Notes: a model not told the origin generated them from the sequence alone. A stretch of 64,000 nt of DNA from Gilvimarinus sp. 2_MG-2023 (GCF_030547685.1 NZ_JAUOQM010000038.1:32857-96856), one strand, 5' to 3'. Positions 44,030-53,419 are shown, counted from the first letter of the stretch. Numbers and translations are program-made.

Positions 44030-45079
44030 TTAATCCAGCTCAACGTCAATGATCACTATGTCACCATTGCGCTCGACTTCGAGGCTGGCGGATGTGGTTT
44101 GACCTAAGTTGCGGTAAATTTCCATAATGCGACCGGGATTGTCCAGTGTGGTTCCATTCACCGCTGTGACGATATCGCCGTTCTCTAAACCCACCGCTTC
44201 GAATGCAGCGGGGTTGCGGCCGGGCCGCACTTTATAACCTTGAATTTGTCCATCACTGCCACGGTGAATGTTAAAAGCGACAACATCGGATAAATTTTGC
44301 CCTAATTGATCCACCGAGACACTGGTATCTTCGTCTTTGGCCGCGGGCGTATCCCGGCGCATGGGTCCGGAGACCTGTTCGCTCTGGTCTTCCGCGGTGC
44401 TGTCTTCCTCGTCGGCTCGACTACGGCTGGGGCTATCGGCCGGGGGGGTGTAGCGACGCGCTACCGTCTGGCCACCGGGCTGGTCTTTATACAGCCAGAG
44501 CGACTCGTATTGACCTTTGTTGTCGAGAATAACGCGCAAATCGAGCACTTTAGCGACTTTTACACCGCGCATATTCTTAATTTCATCACCTGGGCCGTAG
44601 GTTTGCTGGGTTTTTGCGTCGGCAATAATAGCGCGAGCGGCGCGGCTGTCACTGGAATTAATTACCCCTTGCAGCACCAGCGAAAGCTTAGTGTCTACGG
44701 CTTGATCCTCAATTTGCGGTTCAAGCGGCTCATTGGTGAGCGCGGGGTCCTCTTCAATGCCTTCGGTTTCGCCGCTAGAGCTGCCAAACACCGAGAGCTC
44801 GCGCAACCGGATAATATCAACAGCACTTTTACTATCACCAGCACTCGCGGCGGTTACGGTATTGGCTCCCACCTGGGCCGGCGCGATCTCCGGCTGAGGC
44901 GCAAGGGCCCAGAAAAATTGGGCGAGACTGTGTGCAAGCCACACAACAATCAGCAGCAAAACGAGGGCTTGCCAGCGCCTTAATGGGATTTTACCCAAAG
45001 CGTGACCAACGCGGCCAGCGAACTTGCCGAGGCGTTTGGAGTTGTCGGCGCCAGTATCTTGTAGGGAAAAGTTCTGCAT
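44030..45079 (-). CDS. gspC: Type II secretion protein C
   Basis: A 349-aa inner-membrane protein linking platform and secretin. One helix (about 37-57), a homology region (about 125-205, 'TKLSLVLQGVINSSDSRAARAII'-like; typical of GspC) and a C-terminal PDZ domain (about 255-349, 'VGLENGDIVTAVNGTTL'). The middle Pro/Arg/Glu-rich linker is long. It is the first gene of the operon. Confidence 0.95.
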   Translation of the reverse strand: MQNFSLQDTGADNSKRLGKFAGRVGHALGKIPLRRWQALVLLLIVVWLAHSLAQFFWALAPQPEIAPAQVGANTVTAASAGDSKSAVDIIRLRELSVFGSSSGETEGIEEDPALTNEPLEPQIEDQAVDTKLSLVLQGVINSSDSRAARAIIADAKTQQTYGPGDEIKNMRGVKVAKVLDLRVILDNKGQYESLWLYKDQPGGQTVARRYTPPADSPSRSRADEEDSTAEDQSEQVSGPMRRDTPAAKDEDTSVSVDQLGQNLSDVVAFNIHRGSDGQIQGYKVRPGRNPAAFEAVGLENGDIVTAVNGTTLDNPGRIMEIYRNLGQTTSASLEVERNGDIVIIDVELD

Positions 45080-45366
45080 TTTTATGATTTTCGTTGTGCC
45101 GAGCTAAGCTCTTCAGGTTCTTCAAATTTCATGCATCATATATCCTGAGCCGACCGATTGTACTGGAACCGCCCTGTAAAAGCGAAGCGATGCAGCGTTG
45201 GCGGCTAGGCTACGCAGCGATTGTGACAGTTTTTTTGCAGCTTTTATTCCCTGTTTGCATGAAATGGTGAGCAAAAACTGCATTAACTTAGCTCCAAATG
45301 CGTAAAATGCGCTTATTACTCACCGTTAAGCTGCTAATGCAACCCCATTTGATAAGAGAGGCTAGC
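45080..45366. promoter_or_regulatory. Divergent promoter region of the gsp operon
   Basis: The 287 bases between gspC (minus) and the lyase-like gene (plus) must carry promoters for both. No consensus promoter or known operator could be assigned with confidence. The nearest part to gspC is AT-rich, as expected. Confidence 0.4.
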
Positions 45367-46128
45367 GTGAAATCGCTACTATTATTTTTATCTCTACTGG
45401 CTTCGAACACAATGGCTGGGCAGCTTTGGCGCGGTGATTTTGAAACCGGCGACTTGTCCCAATGGCCCTATCTCACACACCCGCAAGGGATCAGCGTCCA
45501 GTCTGATTGTGTCTACGAGGGCAATTACGCCGCCGACATCACCATTACTGGCGCCGAATCGTTTCTCTGGCACGGCAACCCCGACCTCAATCGTAGCGAG
45601 CTTCACTTTAAGCCGGCCGATACTCGCGAGGGTGCGGATGTGTTTCTGGGCTGGAGCTTTTTCTTGCCTCAGCCGTTATCAGTCGCCAAGCATGAATTCG
45701 GCTATTGGGAAGCGCAAGACTCATGGCAACAACAAATGCGCTTCAATATCCACGGCACTGCGCTTAGCTTTCAAGCCAGTGGCGCCGATTCGGCCTATTG
45801 GCATTTACCCGACGGGGCCAGTGCCGGCGTTTGGCACGATCTGGCGATGCATATCCACTTTTCCCTCGCCCCCAATCTAGGCCGGGTCACTATCTGGCAC
45901 GACGGCATCAAAGTGTTTAACCAAACCATGCAAACCCGAGCCAATAAAACCGACGCTATGTTTACCCAAATAGGCCTGTTGCGCAGCCGCGAAGACTCGG
46001 CGGCCACCCTATTAATCGACAACGCGCGCCAGAGTGACAGTATCGAGAGTTTGTTGGCCGCTTTTGACCCCAATACTAAAGTAACCTGTTCGCCTTACAA
46101 AAAGTCAGTGCCATTAAATCATGACTGA
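45367..46128 (+). CDS. Exported polysaccharide-lyase-like protein (heparin-lyase/PL20-like fold)
   Basis: A 253-aa exported protein: signal peptide ends near 'NTMAGQ' (residue 18). The mature part starts 'WRGDFETGDLSQW', and shows 'NRSELHF', 'WSFFLP', 'GVWHDLAMHIHFS' and 'GRVTIWHDGIKVF', the pattern of the 'heparin lyase / Polysacc_lyase' jelly-roll group (PL13/PL20-like). The GTG at 45367 is chosen for GAGAGG upstream; the frame extends to 45298 without signal-peptide character. It is divergent from gspC and may be a type II cargo. Substrate cannot be told. Confidence 0.75.
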   Translation: MKSLLLFLSLLASNTMAGQLWRGDFETGDLSQWPYLTHPQGISVQSDCVYEGNYAADITITGAESFLWHGNPDLNRSELHFKPADTREGADVFLGWSFFLPQPLSVAKHEFGYWEAQDSWQQQMRFNIHGTALSFQASGADSAYWHLPDGASAGVWHDLAMHIHFSLAPNLGRVTIWHDGIKVFNQTMQTRANKTDAMFTQIGLLRSREDSAATLLIDNARQSDSIESLLAAFDPNTKVTCSPYKKSVPLNHD

Positions 46129-47266
46129 ATTGACCCATCACTTTTTAACCTCCATCGATCAGTGCCCAGCCCACCTGTGGGATGCACTAGCGGGCACAGA
46201 CTACCCATTTAATCGACACGCATGGCTAACCGCCCTTGAGCACTCGGGGGCAACGACGGCCAATACTGGCTGGCAGCCCTACCATTTGTTGGTGGAGGAG
46301 GGCGGCACGCCGGCCCTGTTAATTCCCTCGTTTATTAAGGCGCATTCTTACGGCGAATATGTCTTCGACTGGGCCTGGGCCGATGCCTACCAGCATCAGG
46401 GTTTAGATTACTATCCCAAGCTTATTTCGGCGGTACCTTTCACCCCTTGTTATGGGCCGAGAATTCTAGGGCGCTGGCAGGAGCAGCACGTGCTGGACTA
46501 TGCCATTACCACCATGAAGCGCGAATGCGAGCGGTGCGAATTATCTGGCTGGCACTGCCTTTTCCCCGATTCTGAACAAAGCACCGCCCTCGATTCGGCG
46601 AATTTAGCGCGGCGCACCGGCACGCAGTTTCACTGGCACAACCGACATTACCGCTCTTTCGATGATTTTGTCGCCACGTTTACCTCTCGCAAACGTAAAA
46701 ACGTTCTAAAAGAACGCCGCCGGGTAGCCGAGCAGGGTTTTACCTTTAAAGTGCTAAGCGGACAGGCCCTGACCGAAGAGCACTGGCGATTCTTCTACCC
46801 GTTGTATCAACGTACTTATCTAAAACTCAGTGGCCACGCCGGCTATTTGGGGCAAGCATTTTTCACCCAACTCGGAACCAATATGGCCGAACATTGCGTG
46901 ATGGTTATCGCCAGCCAAGCTGACAAGCCAGTGGCCGCTTCGCTGATGTTAAAAGACAGTGAAACGCTGTACGGCCGCTACTGGGGCTGTCTGGCGGAGT
47001 TCGATTTTTTGCACTTTGAAACCTGTTATTACCAGGGCATCGATTACGCCATTGCCGGGGGCTTGCAGCGCTTCGACGGCGGAGCTCAGGGCGAGCACAA
47101 GCTGGCGCGCGGCTTTGAACCGATAGCGACCGTGTCCCACCACTGGCTGCGCGACCAGCGTTTTCAGGCGGCGGTGGATGATTTCTTGCAGCAGGAAACT
47201 GCTATGGTGCAAGGCTACTATAACGATGCCAAGGAGCATTTACCGTTTAAACATGAACCCGCTTAA
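46121..47266 (+). CDS. FemAB/GNAT-like protein (peptidogalycan-type, DUF482)
   Basis: A 381-aa cytoplasmic protein with a GNAT-like fold. Features: 'NRHAWLTALEHSGA', 'FDWAWADAYQHQGLDYYPKL', 'RKRKNVLKERRRVAEQGFTF' and 'YYQGIDYAIAGGLQRFDGGA', all typical of the DUF482 'peptidogalycan biosynthesis' group. It overlaps the previous gene by 8 bases. Its natural substrate is not known; transfer of an amino acid or acyl group is the family guess. Confidence 0.85.
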   Translation: MTELTHHFLTSIDQCPAHLWDALAGTDYPFNRHAWLTALEHSGATTANTGWQPYHLLVEEGGTPALLIPSFIKAHSYGEYVFDWAWADAYQHQGLDYYPKLISAVPFTPCYGPRILGRWQEQHVLDYAITTMKRECERCELSGWHCLFPDSEQSTALDSANLARRTGTQFHWHNRHYRSFDDFVATFTSRKRKNVLKERRRVAEQGFTFKVLSGQALTEEHWRFFYPLYQRTYLKLSGHAGYLGQAFFTQLGTNMAEHCVMVIASQADKPVAASLMLKDSETLYGRYWGCLAEFDFLHFETCYYQGIDYAIAGGLQRFDGGAQGEHKLARGFEPIATVSHHWLRDQRFQAAVDDFLQQETAMVQGYYNDAKEHLPFKHEPA

Positions 47267-48086
47267 AGTCCTCAACCCCGTCAATATACTGACCCATCTC
47301 GATCGTATCGACGCCGAGCCGCCCTCCCACAGCCTAGATCGTCCGGCAGCGCTGCGCCGGGTAATGGCGGTATTGGCCTGTGTCTGTGTTTGCCTACTGC
47401 TGGTTCACTACGGTAAATACTCGCGCAATCTACTGCTCATACTACACTGGCTGGGGGGCAATCTAGACCAAGACTATATTGGTGCACTTCGCGCCAGCGG
47501 CTGGTTTGAGCTGGCCGGTTACGCCTGGTGGAGCGCCGTACACCTCGTAGGGTATGTACTTATACCCGTTCTGGTGATTCGTGTAGTACTCAAGCAACGA
47601 GCGCTAGACATGGGTTGGCGCTGGGGAGAAACCCACACTCACTGGCTGGGTTATGTGCTATTGGTCAGCCCCATTTTGTTTTTTGTCTACATGGTGAGCC
47701 TGGGGCAAGACTTCGTTCACCACTACCCGTTTTACGATAAAGCCTCGCGCAGCTGGGTGGATTTAATCGCTTGGGAGTGCTTGTATATCGCCCAATTTAT
47801 ATTTCTCGAGTTTTTCTTTCGCGGTTTTATCCTAAATGCGCTGCGCCCCGCCATGGGGGCCAACGCTATTTGGGTTATGTGTGTACCCTATTTAATGATC
47901 CACTTTCCCAAGCTTTGGTTAGAGGCCACAGGCGCAATTTTGTTTGGCCTGTTCTTGGGGGTACTGGCGCTGCGCTCGCGCTCCATATGGGGCGGTGTTG
48001 CGGTCCATGTAACCATTGCATTGGCGATGGATTTTGCCGCCCTAGGACGCAAATCCGGCATACCTGATATCTGGTGGCCTTTTTAA
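47253..48086 (+). CDS. CPBP-family intramembrane protein (putative protease)
   Basis: A 277-aa membrane protein with about seven helices. The CPBP (Abi) region shows 'FLEFFFRGFIL' (E-x3-R), 'LMIHFPKLWLEATGAILFGL' (His) and 'IWGGVAVHVTIALAMDF' (His). The first motif has only one Glu where EExxxR is usual. The ATG at 47253 lies inside the previous gene's last codons (overlap 14 bases), so the two are probably translated together. Confidence 0.82.
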   Translation: MNPLKVLNPVNILTHLDRIDAEPPSHSLDRPAALRRVMAVLACVCVCLLLVHYGKYSRNLLLILHWLGGNLDQDYIGALRASGWFELAGYAWWSAVHLVGYVLIPVLVIRVVLKQRALDMGWRWGETHTHWLGYVLLVSPILFFVYMVSLGQDFVHHYPFYDKASRSWVDLIAWECLYIAQFIFLEFFFRGFILNALRPAMGANAIWVMCVPYLMIHFPKLWLEATGAILFGLFLGVLALRSRSIWGGVAVHVTIALAMDFAALGRKSGIPDIWWPF

Positions 48087-48159
48087 CTGGGTTTTCGTGG
48101 CCGCGTAATCAGAGTAAAATCACACCTTTACTAAAATTGACGACAGATAAGAGACTGGC

Positions 48160-48879
48160 ATGGGCAGAGCTTTCCAAAACCGTAAAGAATCCATGGCGAA
48201 AACCGCCGCCGCGAAAACCAAGGTCTACAGCAAGTACGGCCGCGAGATCTACGTGTGCGCCAAACAAGGCGGCAGTGACCCGTCGGGTAACCTAACATTG
48301 CGCAGCCTAATGGATCGGGCCAAAAAAGACCAAGTGCCTAGCCATGTGATTGAAAAAGCGCTGGACAAGGCCAATGGTGGCGCCGGTGAAGACTTCTCCA
48401 CCGCCCGTTACGAAGGCTTCGGCCCTGGCAATGTTATGGTGATCGTCGACTGTTTAACCGACAACCCAAACCGCACCATCGGCGATGTTCGTACCTGCTT
48501 TAACAAAACCAAAAGCAAGCTGGGTACCTCAGGCACCGTCAGCCATATGTTCGACCACAGCGCTATTTTTGTGTTCGATGGCGACGACGAGGAGCAGGTA
48601 CTGGAAGCGCTGATGATGGCGGATGTAGACGTCACCGATATCGAGGCAGATGAAGGCAAAATCACCGTCTTTGCCCCCAATACCGAATACGGCAAGGCGC
48701 GCAATGCCCTGACCGAGGCCTTTGAAGGCGTTGATTTCGATGTGGATGAAATCCAGTTTGTGCCACAAACCATGACCGAAATCAGCGGTGACGAAGCCGA
48801 AATGATGGAAAAATTTCTGGATATGCTCAACGATGTAGACGACGTTCAACGGGTTTATCACAACGCCGAAATGTCGTAA
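48160..48879 (+). CDS. YebC/PmpR-family (TACO1-like) translation or regulatory protein, YeeN type
   Basis: A 239-aa protein of the YebC/TACO1 family. The start '[31 protein letters not shown]' is of the YeeN type (start MGRxx rather than MAGHSKW); shown motifs include '[16 protein letters not shown]', '[19 protein letters not shown]' and 'IQFVPQT'. Members act on ribosomes stalled at proline stretches or were described as transcription regulators. It stands alone and has a strong terminator. Confidence 0.9.
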   Translation: MGRAFQNRKESMAKTAAAKTKVYSKYGREIYVCAKQGGSDPSGNLTLRSLMDRAKKDQVPSHVIEKALDKANGGAGEDFSTARYEGFGPGNVMVIVDCLTDNPNRTIGDVRTCFNKTKSKLGTSGTVSHMFDHSAIFVFDGDDEEQVLEALMMADVDVTDIEADEGKITVFAPNTEYGKARNALTEAFEGVDFDVDEIQFVPQTMTEISGDEAEMMEKFLDMLNDVDDVQRVYHNAEMS

Positions 48880-48891
48880 TACAGCAATAAT

Positions 48892-48937
48892 CAGGTGTTC
48901 CGGTTTTAGCTTAATGCGGAACACCTGGTATTTTTTT
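48892..48937 (+). terminator. Rho-independent terminator after the YebC-family gene
   Basis: CAGGTGTTCCG (48892-48902) pairs with CGGAACACCTG (48917-48927): perfect 11-bp stem with a 14-base loop, then GTA and seven T (48931-48937). It lies 12 bases after the stop. Confidence 0.92.
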
Positions 48938-48962
48938 AACGGGCAACTTCAAGGATCGAATA

Positions 48963-49409
48963 ATGCAAATACTCAACGGATTTCTACTGGCTTTATTACT
49001 CTCGCTGCCGGCTTACGGTGAAATTTACAAGTGGGTGGATGAGCAGGGTAAAACCCATTACAGCGATAGCAAACCAGACCACATTCAAGCCGAATCCGTC
49101 ACGCCTAAGGTTAACTCTTACCAGCATCAAGCCGTACCTGAATCGGTCTATGGGCAACAAGAGATCAAATTAAACCTGCCGAAAAAAATTGTTATGTATG
49201 CCACCAGCTGGTGCGGCTACTGCAAAAAAGCGCGGCGCTATTTTGCAGACAACAATATCGATTATGTTGAACGCGATATCGAAACCTCCGAACAAGCCAA
49301 ACGCGAGTACGATAAATTACAGGGGAAAGGGGTGCCCGTACTGCGTATTGGGGATACCACCATGCGCGGCTGGAGTGTCTCTAAATTTGAAAAGATATAC
49401 CGCCCTTAA
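48963..49409 (+). CDS. Exported DUF4124-glutaredoxin protein
   Basis: A 148-aa protein: signal peptide ends near 'PAYG' (residue 19), DUF4124 domain ('IYKWVDEQGKTHYSDSKP') and glutaredoxin domain from about residue 75 with CGYC active site ('TSWCGYCKKARRYF') and 'GVPVLRIG' (cis-Pro). It is a periplasmic thiol oxidoreductase. It lies near the thioredoxin and DsbD-like genes at 49589-50688. Confidence 0.88.
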   Translation: MQILNGFLLALLLSLPAYGEIYKWVDEQGKTHYSDSKPDHIQAESVTPKVNSYQHQAVPESVYGQQEIKLNLPKKIVMYATSWCGYCKKARRYFADNNIDYVERDIETSEQAKREYDKLQGKGVPVLRIGDTTMRGWSVSKFEKIYRP

Positions 49410-49588
49410 AGCGCTCTAAAATTATTTATTACTAACGCACGATTCCAGTAGTCGTGGCCAGCTGTTTACTGTGCATTACATTTCTTTATTTTTTGTGCCA
49501 ACAAACCGACATAAACCTTTTACTCCCACCTGTAACATAGCGCTTTCACAATAGTCTATTAATAACTAATAACCTTTGGAGATCGTAT

Positions 49589-49987
49589 ATGTTGAGTTTT
49601 ACCCGTTTAGCCTGTGCCAGCTTATTACTATGGTTTAGTGCCGGGGTTCTGGCGGTTGATGCCGAGCCGTTTACCAAAGAGCGCTTTGATTCATTGCAAG
49701 CAGAGGGCACACCCATTTTGGTCGATATCTACGCGACCTGGTGCCCCACCTGCGCCAAACAGCGAAAGTTATTAGAGGCCTATCAAACGCAAAATCCAGA
49801 CACTGACTTGGTGATTTTAGAAGTCGACTTCGATGATCAAAAACAGTGGGTCACACACTTTAAAGCGCCGCGCCAATCAACCTTGGTATTATTCAATAAT
49901 GGCGAACAAGTCTGGTTCAGCGTGGCTGAGACGCGCGAAGAAAAACTCTATGCAGCTTTGAACAAAGTGACCGAGACGGCCGAATGA
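49589..49987 (+). CDS. Periplasmic thioredoxin-like protein
   Basis: A 132-aa exported protein with a signal peptide ending near 'VLAVDA' (residue 22) and a thioredoxin fold: 'ILVDIYATWCPTCAKQ' (CPTC). It overlaps the next gene by 4 bases (ATGA). It probably receives electrons from the membrane protein encoded next. The cis-Pro region ('PRQSTLVLF') is in the usual place. Confidence 0.88.
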   Translation: MLSFTRLACASLLLWFSAGVLAVDAEPFTKERFDSLQAEGTPILVDIYATWCPTCAKQRKLLEAYQTQNPDTDLVILEVDFDDQKQWVTHFKAPRQSTLVLFNNGEQVWFSVAETREEKLYAALNKVTETAE

Positions 49988-50688
49988 CTCTCGAATTAAC
50001 CGCACTACCGCTGGCCTTTTTAGCCGGTGTGTTGGGTGTATTATCGCCCTGTGTTTGGCCGCTTGTACCAATTGTGATGGGGTCGGCGGCCAGCAATAAT
50101 CGCTTTGGCCCCTATGCTTTGGCCTTGGGGCTAAGCCTCTCGTTTGCGCTGGCAGGAACCCTGCTGAGCTTTGTGCTGGTCAATCTTGGGCTAGACCCGG
50201 AGTTGTTCCGTTACTTTGCCGCCGTGCTACTGCTGTTAGTGGGCTTAATACTATTGATTAAACCGCTAAACGATTGGCTGAGCTTGCGTTTATCCATGCT
50301 CAGCAGCCGTTTTAATAGCCTCGCGGATAATCAGTGGGGCGGGCAGTTTGGGGTCGGTTTTTTGCTCGGTATTGTCTGGCTGCCCTGCGTAGGGCCAACG
50401 CTGGGGGCGGCGATTGCACTGGCCTCTCAGGGCCAACAAATGTTGTCGGCTTTTATTATTATGCTCGCCTTCGGCGTAGGCACGGCTTTGGTATTACTGA
50501 TAGCCGGGTTGCTATCGGGCAAAGCACTGAAAAAAATCACCGGCGGTATGGCCAGTAGTGCAGGCTTTGGCAAGATCTTGCTCGGTGCTATTTTGGTTTT
50601 ATTAGGCGTGTTGACGTTAACCGAATTAGATAAACAGCTGGAAACCTGGGCCCTGATTTGGCTGCCCGAATGGGCAACCAGTTTATAA
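49984..50688 (+). CDS. DsbD/CcdA-type membrane thiol transporter
   Basis: A 234-aa protein with six to seven helices and the two channel Cys in 'LSPCVWPLVP' and 'IVWLPCVGPTLG'. It corresponds to the central DsbD part, or CcdA, and carries electrons from cytoplasmic thioredoxin to the periplasm. As its partner the thioredoxin-like protein is encoded just before, the pair may act like a split DsbD or ScsB system. Confidence 0.9.
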   Translation: MTLELTALPLAFLAGVLGVLSPCVWPLVPIVMGSAASNNRFGPYALALGLSLSFALAGTLLSFVLVNLGLDPELFRYFAAVLLLLVGLILLIKPLNDWLSLRLSMLSSRFNSLADNQWGGQFGVGFLLGIVWLPCVGPTLGAAIALASQGQQMLSAFIIMLAFGVGTALVLLIAGLLSGKALKKITGGMASSAGFGKILLGAILVLLGVLTLTELDKQLETWALIWLPEWATSL

Positions 50689-50722
50689 AACCGCAGGCCT
50701 TTTAACTTGCCAGTGATAGACC

Positions 50723-50760
50723 AAAGCCCAATGGTACTTGCCATTGGGCTTTTCGTTTTG
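50723..50760 (+). terminator. Rho-independent terminator after the DsbD-like gene
   Basis: AAAGCCCAATGG (50723-50734) pairs with CCATTGGGCTTT (50741-50752): perfect 12-bp stem with 6-base loop, followed by TCGTTTTG. It starts 35 bases after the stop. Confidence 0.88.
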
Positions 50761-50856
50761 TTTGGTCAAGACTCGCGCGATCTTCAAATCTCCGCTACTA
50801 TTCGCTGCACTTAACCCAGTGCGGTGAATGGATTCACTCTTAATGACAGTATATTT

Positions 50857-51192
50857 ATGAACCTGCCTGCTTGCCCTCAGTGTCAATCGCAATTCAGCTA
50901 TCAAGATCAGCATATGATGATATGCCCAGAATGTGGCTTTGAATGGAACCCAACGGCACCTGATGATCTGGATGTCTTTACGGTGCAAGATGCCAATGGC
51001 AACGCACTGACCGAAGGCGATAGCGTGACGTGTGTAAAAGATTTAAAAGTAAAAGGCAGTTCACAGCCGATTAAAATCGGTACCAAAGCACGTATAAAAC
51101 GCATTCGAGATACAAAAGATCATCAGCTGGACTGTAAGGTGGACGGCGCAGGCGAAATGTTTATCACCGCCAAATTTGTTAAAAAGGCCTGA
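50857..51192 (+). CDS. yjdM: PhnA/YjdM-family zinc-ribbon protein
   Basis: A 111-aa cytoplasmic protein: N-terminal zinc ribbon 'CPQC...CPEC' ('MICPECGFEWNP') and a C-terminal KOW-like domain ('GDSVTCVKDLKVKG', 'IKIGTKARIKRIR'). Start is the ATG at 50857; the frame runs to 50824 but lacks family content there. The name PhnA is historical; no phosphonate role is implied. Confidence 0.92.
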   Translation: MNLPACPQCQSQFSYQDQHMMICPECGFEWNPTAPDDLDVFTVQDANGNALTEGDSVTCVKDLKVKGSSQPIKIGTKARIKRIRDTKDHQLDCKVDGAGEMFITAKFVKKA

Positions 51193-51204
51193 TAGGAGGT
51201 TGTA

Positions 51205-51693
51205 ATGCCGCGTACGGTTATCTTTGGTAACTCGGGCTCAGGTAAATCCACCCTAGCGCAAAAAATTGCCATGCAATCGAGTTGCGCTCACCTGGACCTT
51301 GATACCATTGCATGGCAACCGAATGCTGATAGCCCGCAAAGGCGTGATCTTGACCAGAGCGCCAAGGATATACACGCTTTTGTCCGTTCTTATACACACT
51401 GGGTGATCGAGGGTTGTTATTCGGATTTACTGGATATTGCCATGCAAGCCGCCGACGATATTATTTTCTTAAACCCAGGCACTGAAATGTGTATTGCCAA
51501 TGCTAAAAAACGCCCTTGGGAGCCTCACAAATACAGCAGCCCCGCTGCGCAAAATGCTAACCTTGCCATGCTTATTGATTGGATAAAGAATTATAGCCAA
51601 CGAACAGATGTGTTTTCTTATCGCGCCCACCGCGCCTTGTTTACAACGTTTGCCGGCAGAAAGCGCGAGATTTTATCTTTCTCATACGATTAA
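51205..51693 (+). CDS. P-loop kinase-like protein (adenylate kinase-related, FlaR-like)
   Basis: A 162-aa protein with Walker A 'GNSGSGKSTLAQK' (7-20), 'LDLDTIAWQPN', 'WVIEGCYSDLLDIA' and 'NAKKRPWEPHK', as in DNA-topology-modulation/FlaR-like P-loop proteins. AGGAGG precedes the ATG. It lies 12 bases after yjdM, so it is probably cotranscribed. Substrate is unknown. It converges with the LysR gene, with 3 bases between. Confidence 0.82.
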   Translation: MPRTVIFGNSGSGKSTLAQKIAMQSSCAHLDLDTIAWQPNADSPQRRDLDQSAKDIHAFVRSYTHWVIEGCYSDLLDIAMQAADDIIFLNPGTEMCIANAKKRPWEPHKYSSPAAQNANLAMLIDWIKNYSQRTDVFSYRAHRALFTTFAGRKREILSFSYD

Positions 51694-51696
51694 AAT

Positions 51697-52584
51697 TTAA
51701 GGCTTAAATCGATCCGCCAAAAAATCAAACACCGACTTAACCCGGCGCGTATGCCTTAACTCTCGGTGCGATACCAACCACACGGCGCCCACATAGGGCT
51801 GAAAATCGTCGCAAGCTCGGACAACGCTCGGCTCAGCATCACCAATATCACTCATCATAATACCCACACCCATACCGGCCTTAACCAGTTCCCAGTGCAC
51901 AATATGATTGGCGGTAATCAAACAAAAGTTGTCGATACTGACTTTTAATCCACGTGAATTGAACTCTTTAATAAGCTCAGTATTATCTTCAAAGCCGATA
52001 AAAGCGCAACTGGCTAAATCGGTTAGACGATTACCGGCACAATGTCGATGTAGATAATCGGGTGTTGCGTATAAATACGCCTCAAAATCTTTTAAACGAC
52101 GGGCGATTAAATCAGGCTGAGTGGGCTCAGCCACTCGCAGCGCAATGTCCGCTTCGCGACGACGCAAATCACTGAGTGTATTAGTGGCCAGCAGCTCTAC
52201 CGTGATTTTGGGGTAAGCCTGGCGTAAATCACACAGAATAGGAGGCAGTGAATACGCTGCCATTGAGTCGGTGGCCGACACACAAACGCGCCCTTCAACA
52301 GCTTCACTCTGGCCTGCCGCCTGCAGCGACAACTGGTTGGCGGCATCCGCCATACTGCGCACATGTGCCAATAAACTCGACCCGGTAGGGGTTAGCTCCA
52401 ATCCTCGCCCATAGCGTTCAAACAGAGCCACCTCCAGCTCGCGCTCAAGTGCGGCTACTTGCCGACCCAATGTGGGTTGAGCCACCCCTAAGACTCTTGC
52501 CGCGGCCGATAGTGATCCCTCTTGAGCTGTGACTAAAAACGCCCGAGCATGATTCCAGTCAAAATTAACACTGCGCCAATCCAT
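51697..52584 (-). CDS. LysR-family transcription regulator
   Basis: A 295-aa regulator: HTH at about 8-68 ('NHARAFLVTAQEGSLSAAARVLG', 'QPTLGRQVAALERELEVALF') and a substrate-binding domain ('VCVSATDSMAAYSLPPIL'). Length is normal. It is divergent from the methyltransferase gene at 52770 across a 185-base gap, the usual layout for a LysR protein and its target. The ligand is unknown. Confidence 0.9.
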   Translation of the reverse strand: MDWRSVNFDWNHARAFLVTAQEGSLSAAARVLGVAQPTLGRQVAALERELEVALFERYGRGLELTPTGSSLLAHVRSMADAANQLSLQAAGQSEAVEGRVCVSATDSMAAYSLPPILCDLRQAYPKITVELLATNTLSDLRRREADIALRVAEPTQPDLIARRLKDFEAYLYATPDYLHRHCAGNRLTDLASCAFIGFEDNTELIKEFNSRGLKVSIDNFCLITANHIVHWELVKAGMGVGIMMSDIGDAEPSVVRACDDFQPYVGAVWLVSHRELRHTRRVKSVFDFLADRFKP

Positions 52585-52769
52585 GTAACCTCAATGCTTC
52601 TGAGCTTTTGCGGGTGGGCGACTTAGACCAACCCATGCATATTTGTTTATCTGTTAGGCAATAATACGCAATTCCTATTCATTTTTGTATCTATATACTA
52701 ACCCATCACTTTTTGCCCTAAAGCACCCTAGACAGAGACCACCTTAGTGAATGTTGTATGGAGAGCATT

Positions 52770-53390
52770 ATGAACAGCGCGTCTTTTTGGGATCGTTCCG
52801 CCGCTAAGTATGCCAAGGCCCCAATCCCTAATGAGCAGGTTTATGAACAAAAACTCGTTAAAACCCGAGAGTATTTAAACCCTCACAGTAAAGTTCTAGA
52901 GCTCGGTTGCGGCACAGGTACAACCGCACTTAACCACGCGCCTTACGCCAATCACATCGATGCCTGGGATATCTCGCCCAAAATGCTGGAGATAGCCCGG
53001 CGCAAACAAGTGCAGCAACATATTTCCAATGTAAGTTTTCATTGCGGAGAGGCCAATTCGATTGCGTTACCCGAGCAAGAATATGATCTGGCCATGGCAC
53101 ACAGCGTGTTGCATTTAATTGAAGACAAAGAAGCAAACTTACGCGCTATGTATGCCTCACTTAAACCCGGTGGAGTATTGGTTAGCAGTACCGCCTGTCT
53201 CGGTAACAAAATGAACTGGCTTAAACTCATTGCCAAACCAATGAAATGGCTGGGTTTTTGGCCCAGCGTGTACTTTTTTACCTCAACTCAGTTAGAAGCC
53301 GCTATAACACGAGCAGGGTTTACGATTGAGTACTCTTGGTTGCCGCCCAAAGCTATCGCTCATTTCTTTATAGCGCGTAAGCCACATTAA
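52770..53390 (+). CDS. Class I SAM-dependent methyltransferase
   Basis: A 206-aa cytoplasmic enzyme: SAM motif 'VLELGCGTGTTAL' (about 40-52), 'AWDISPKMLEIAR', 'YDLAMAHSVLHLI' and 'LKPGGVLVSST'. The ATG at 52770 has GGAG 7 bases upstream; the frame extends by 4 codons to 52758. It resembles the UbiE/small-molecule type. Control by the divergent LysR gene is likely. Confidence 0.88.
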   Translation: MNSASFWDRSAAKYAKAPIPNEQVYEQKLVKTREYLNPHSKVLELGCGTGTTALNHAPYANHIDAWDISPKMLEIARRKQVQQHISNVSFHCGEANSIALPEQEYDLAMAHSVLHLIEDKEANLRAMYASLKPGGVLVSSTACLGNKMNWLKLIAKPMKWLGFWPSVYFFTSTQLEAAITRAGFTIEYSWLPPKAIAHFFIARKPH

Positions 53391-53419
53391 ATGTTTGGAT
53401 TTTGATCGGCCCTGCAATC

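Noticed and set aside
44306..44983. 225-codon plus-strand frame antisense to gspC
   Set aside because: Entirely inside gspC, which is firmly identified; no start signal or family.
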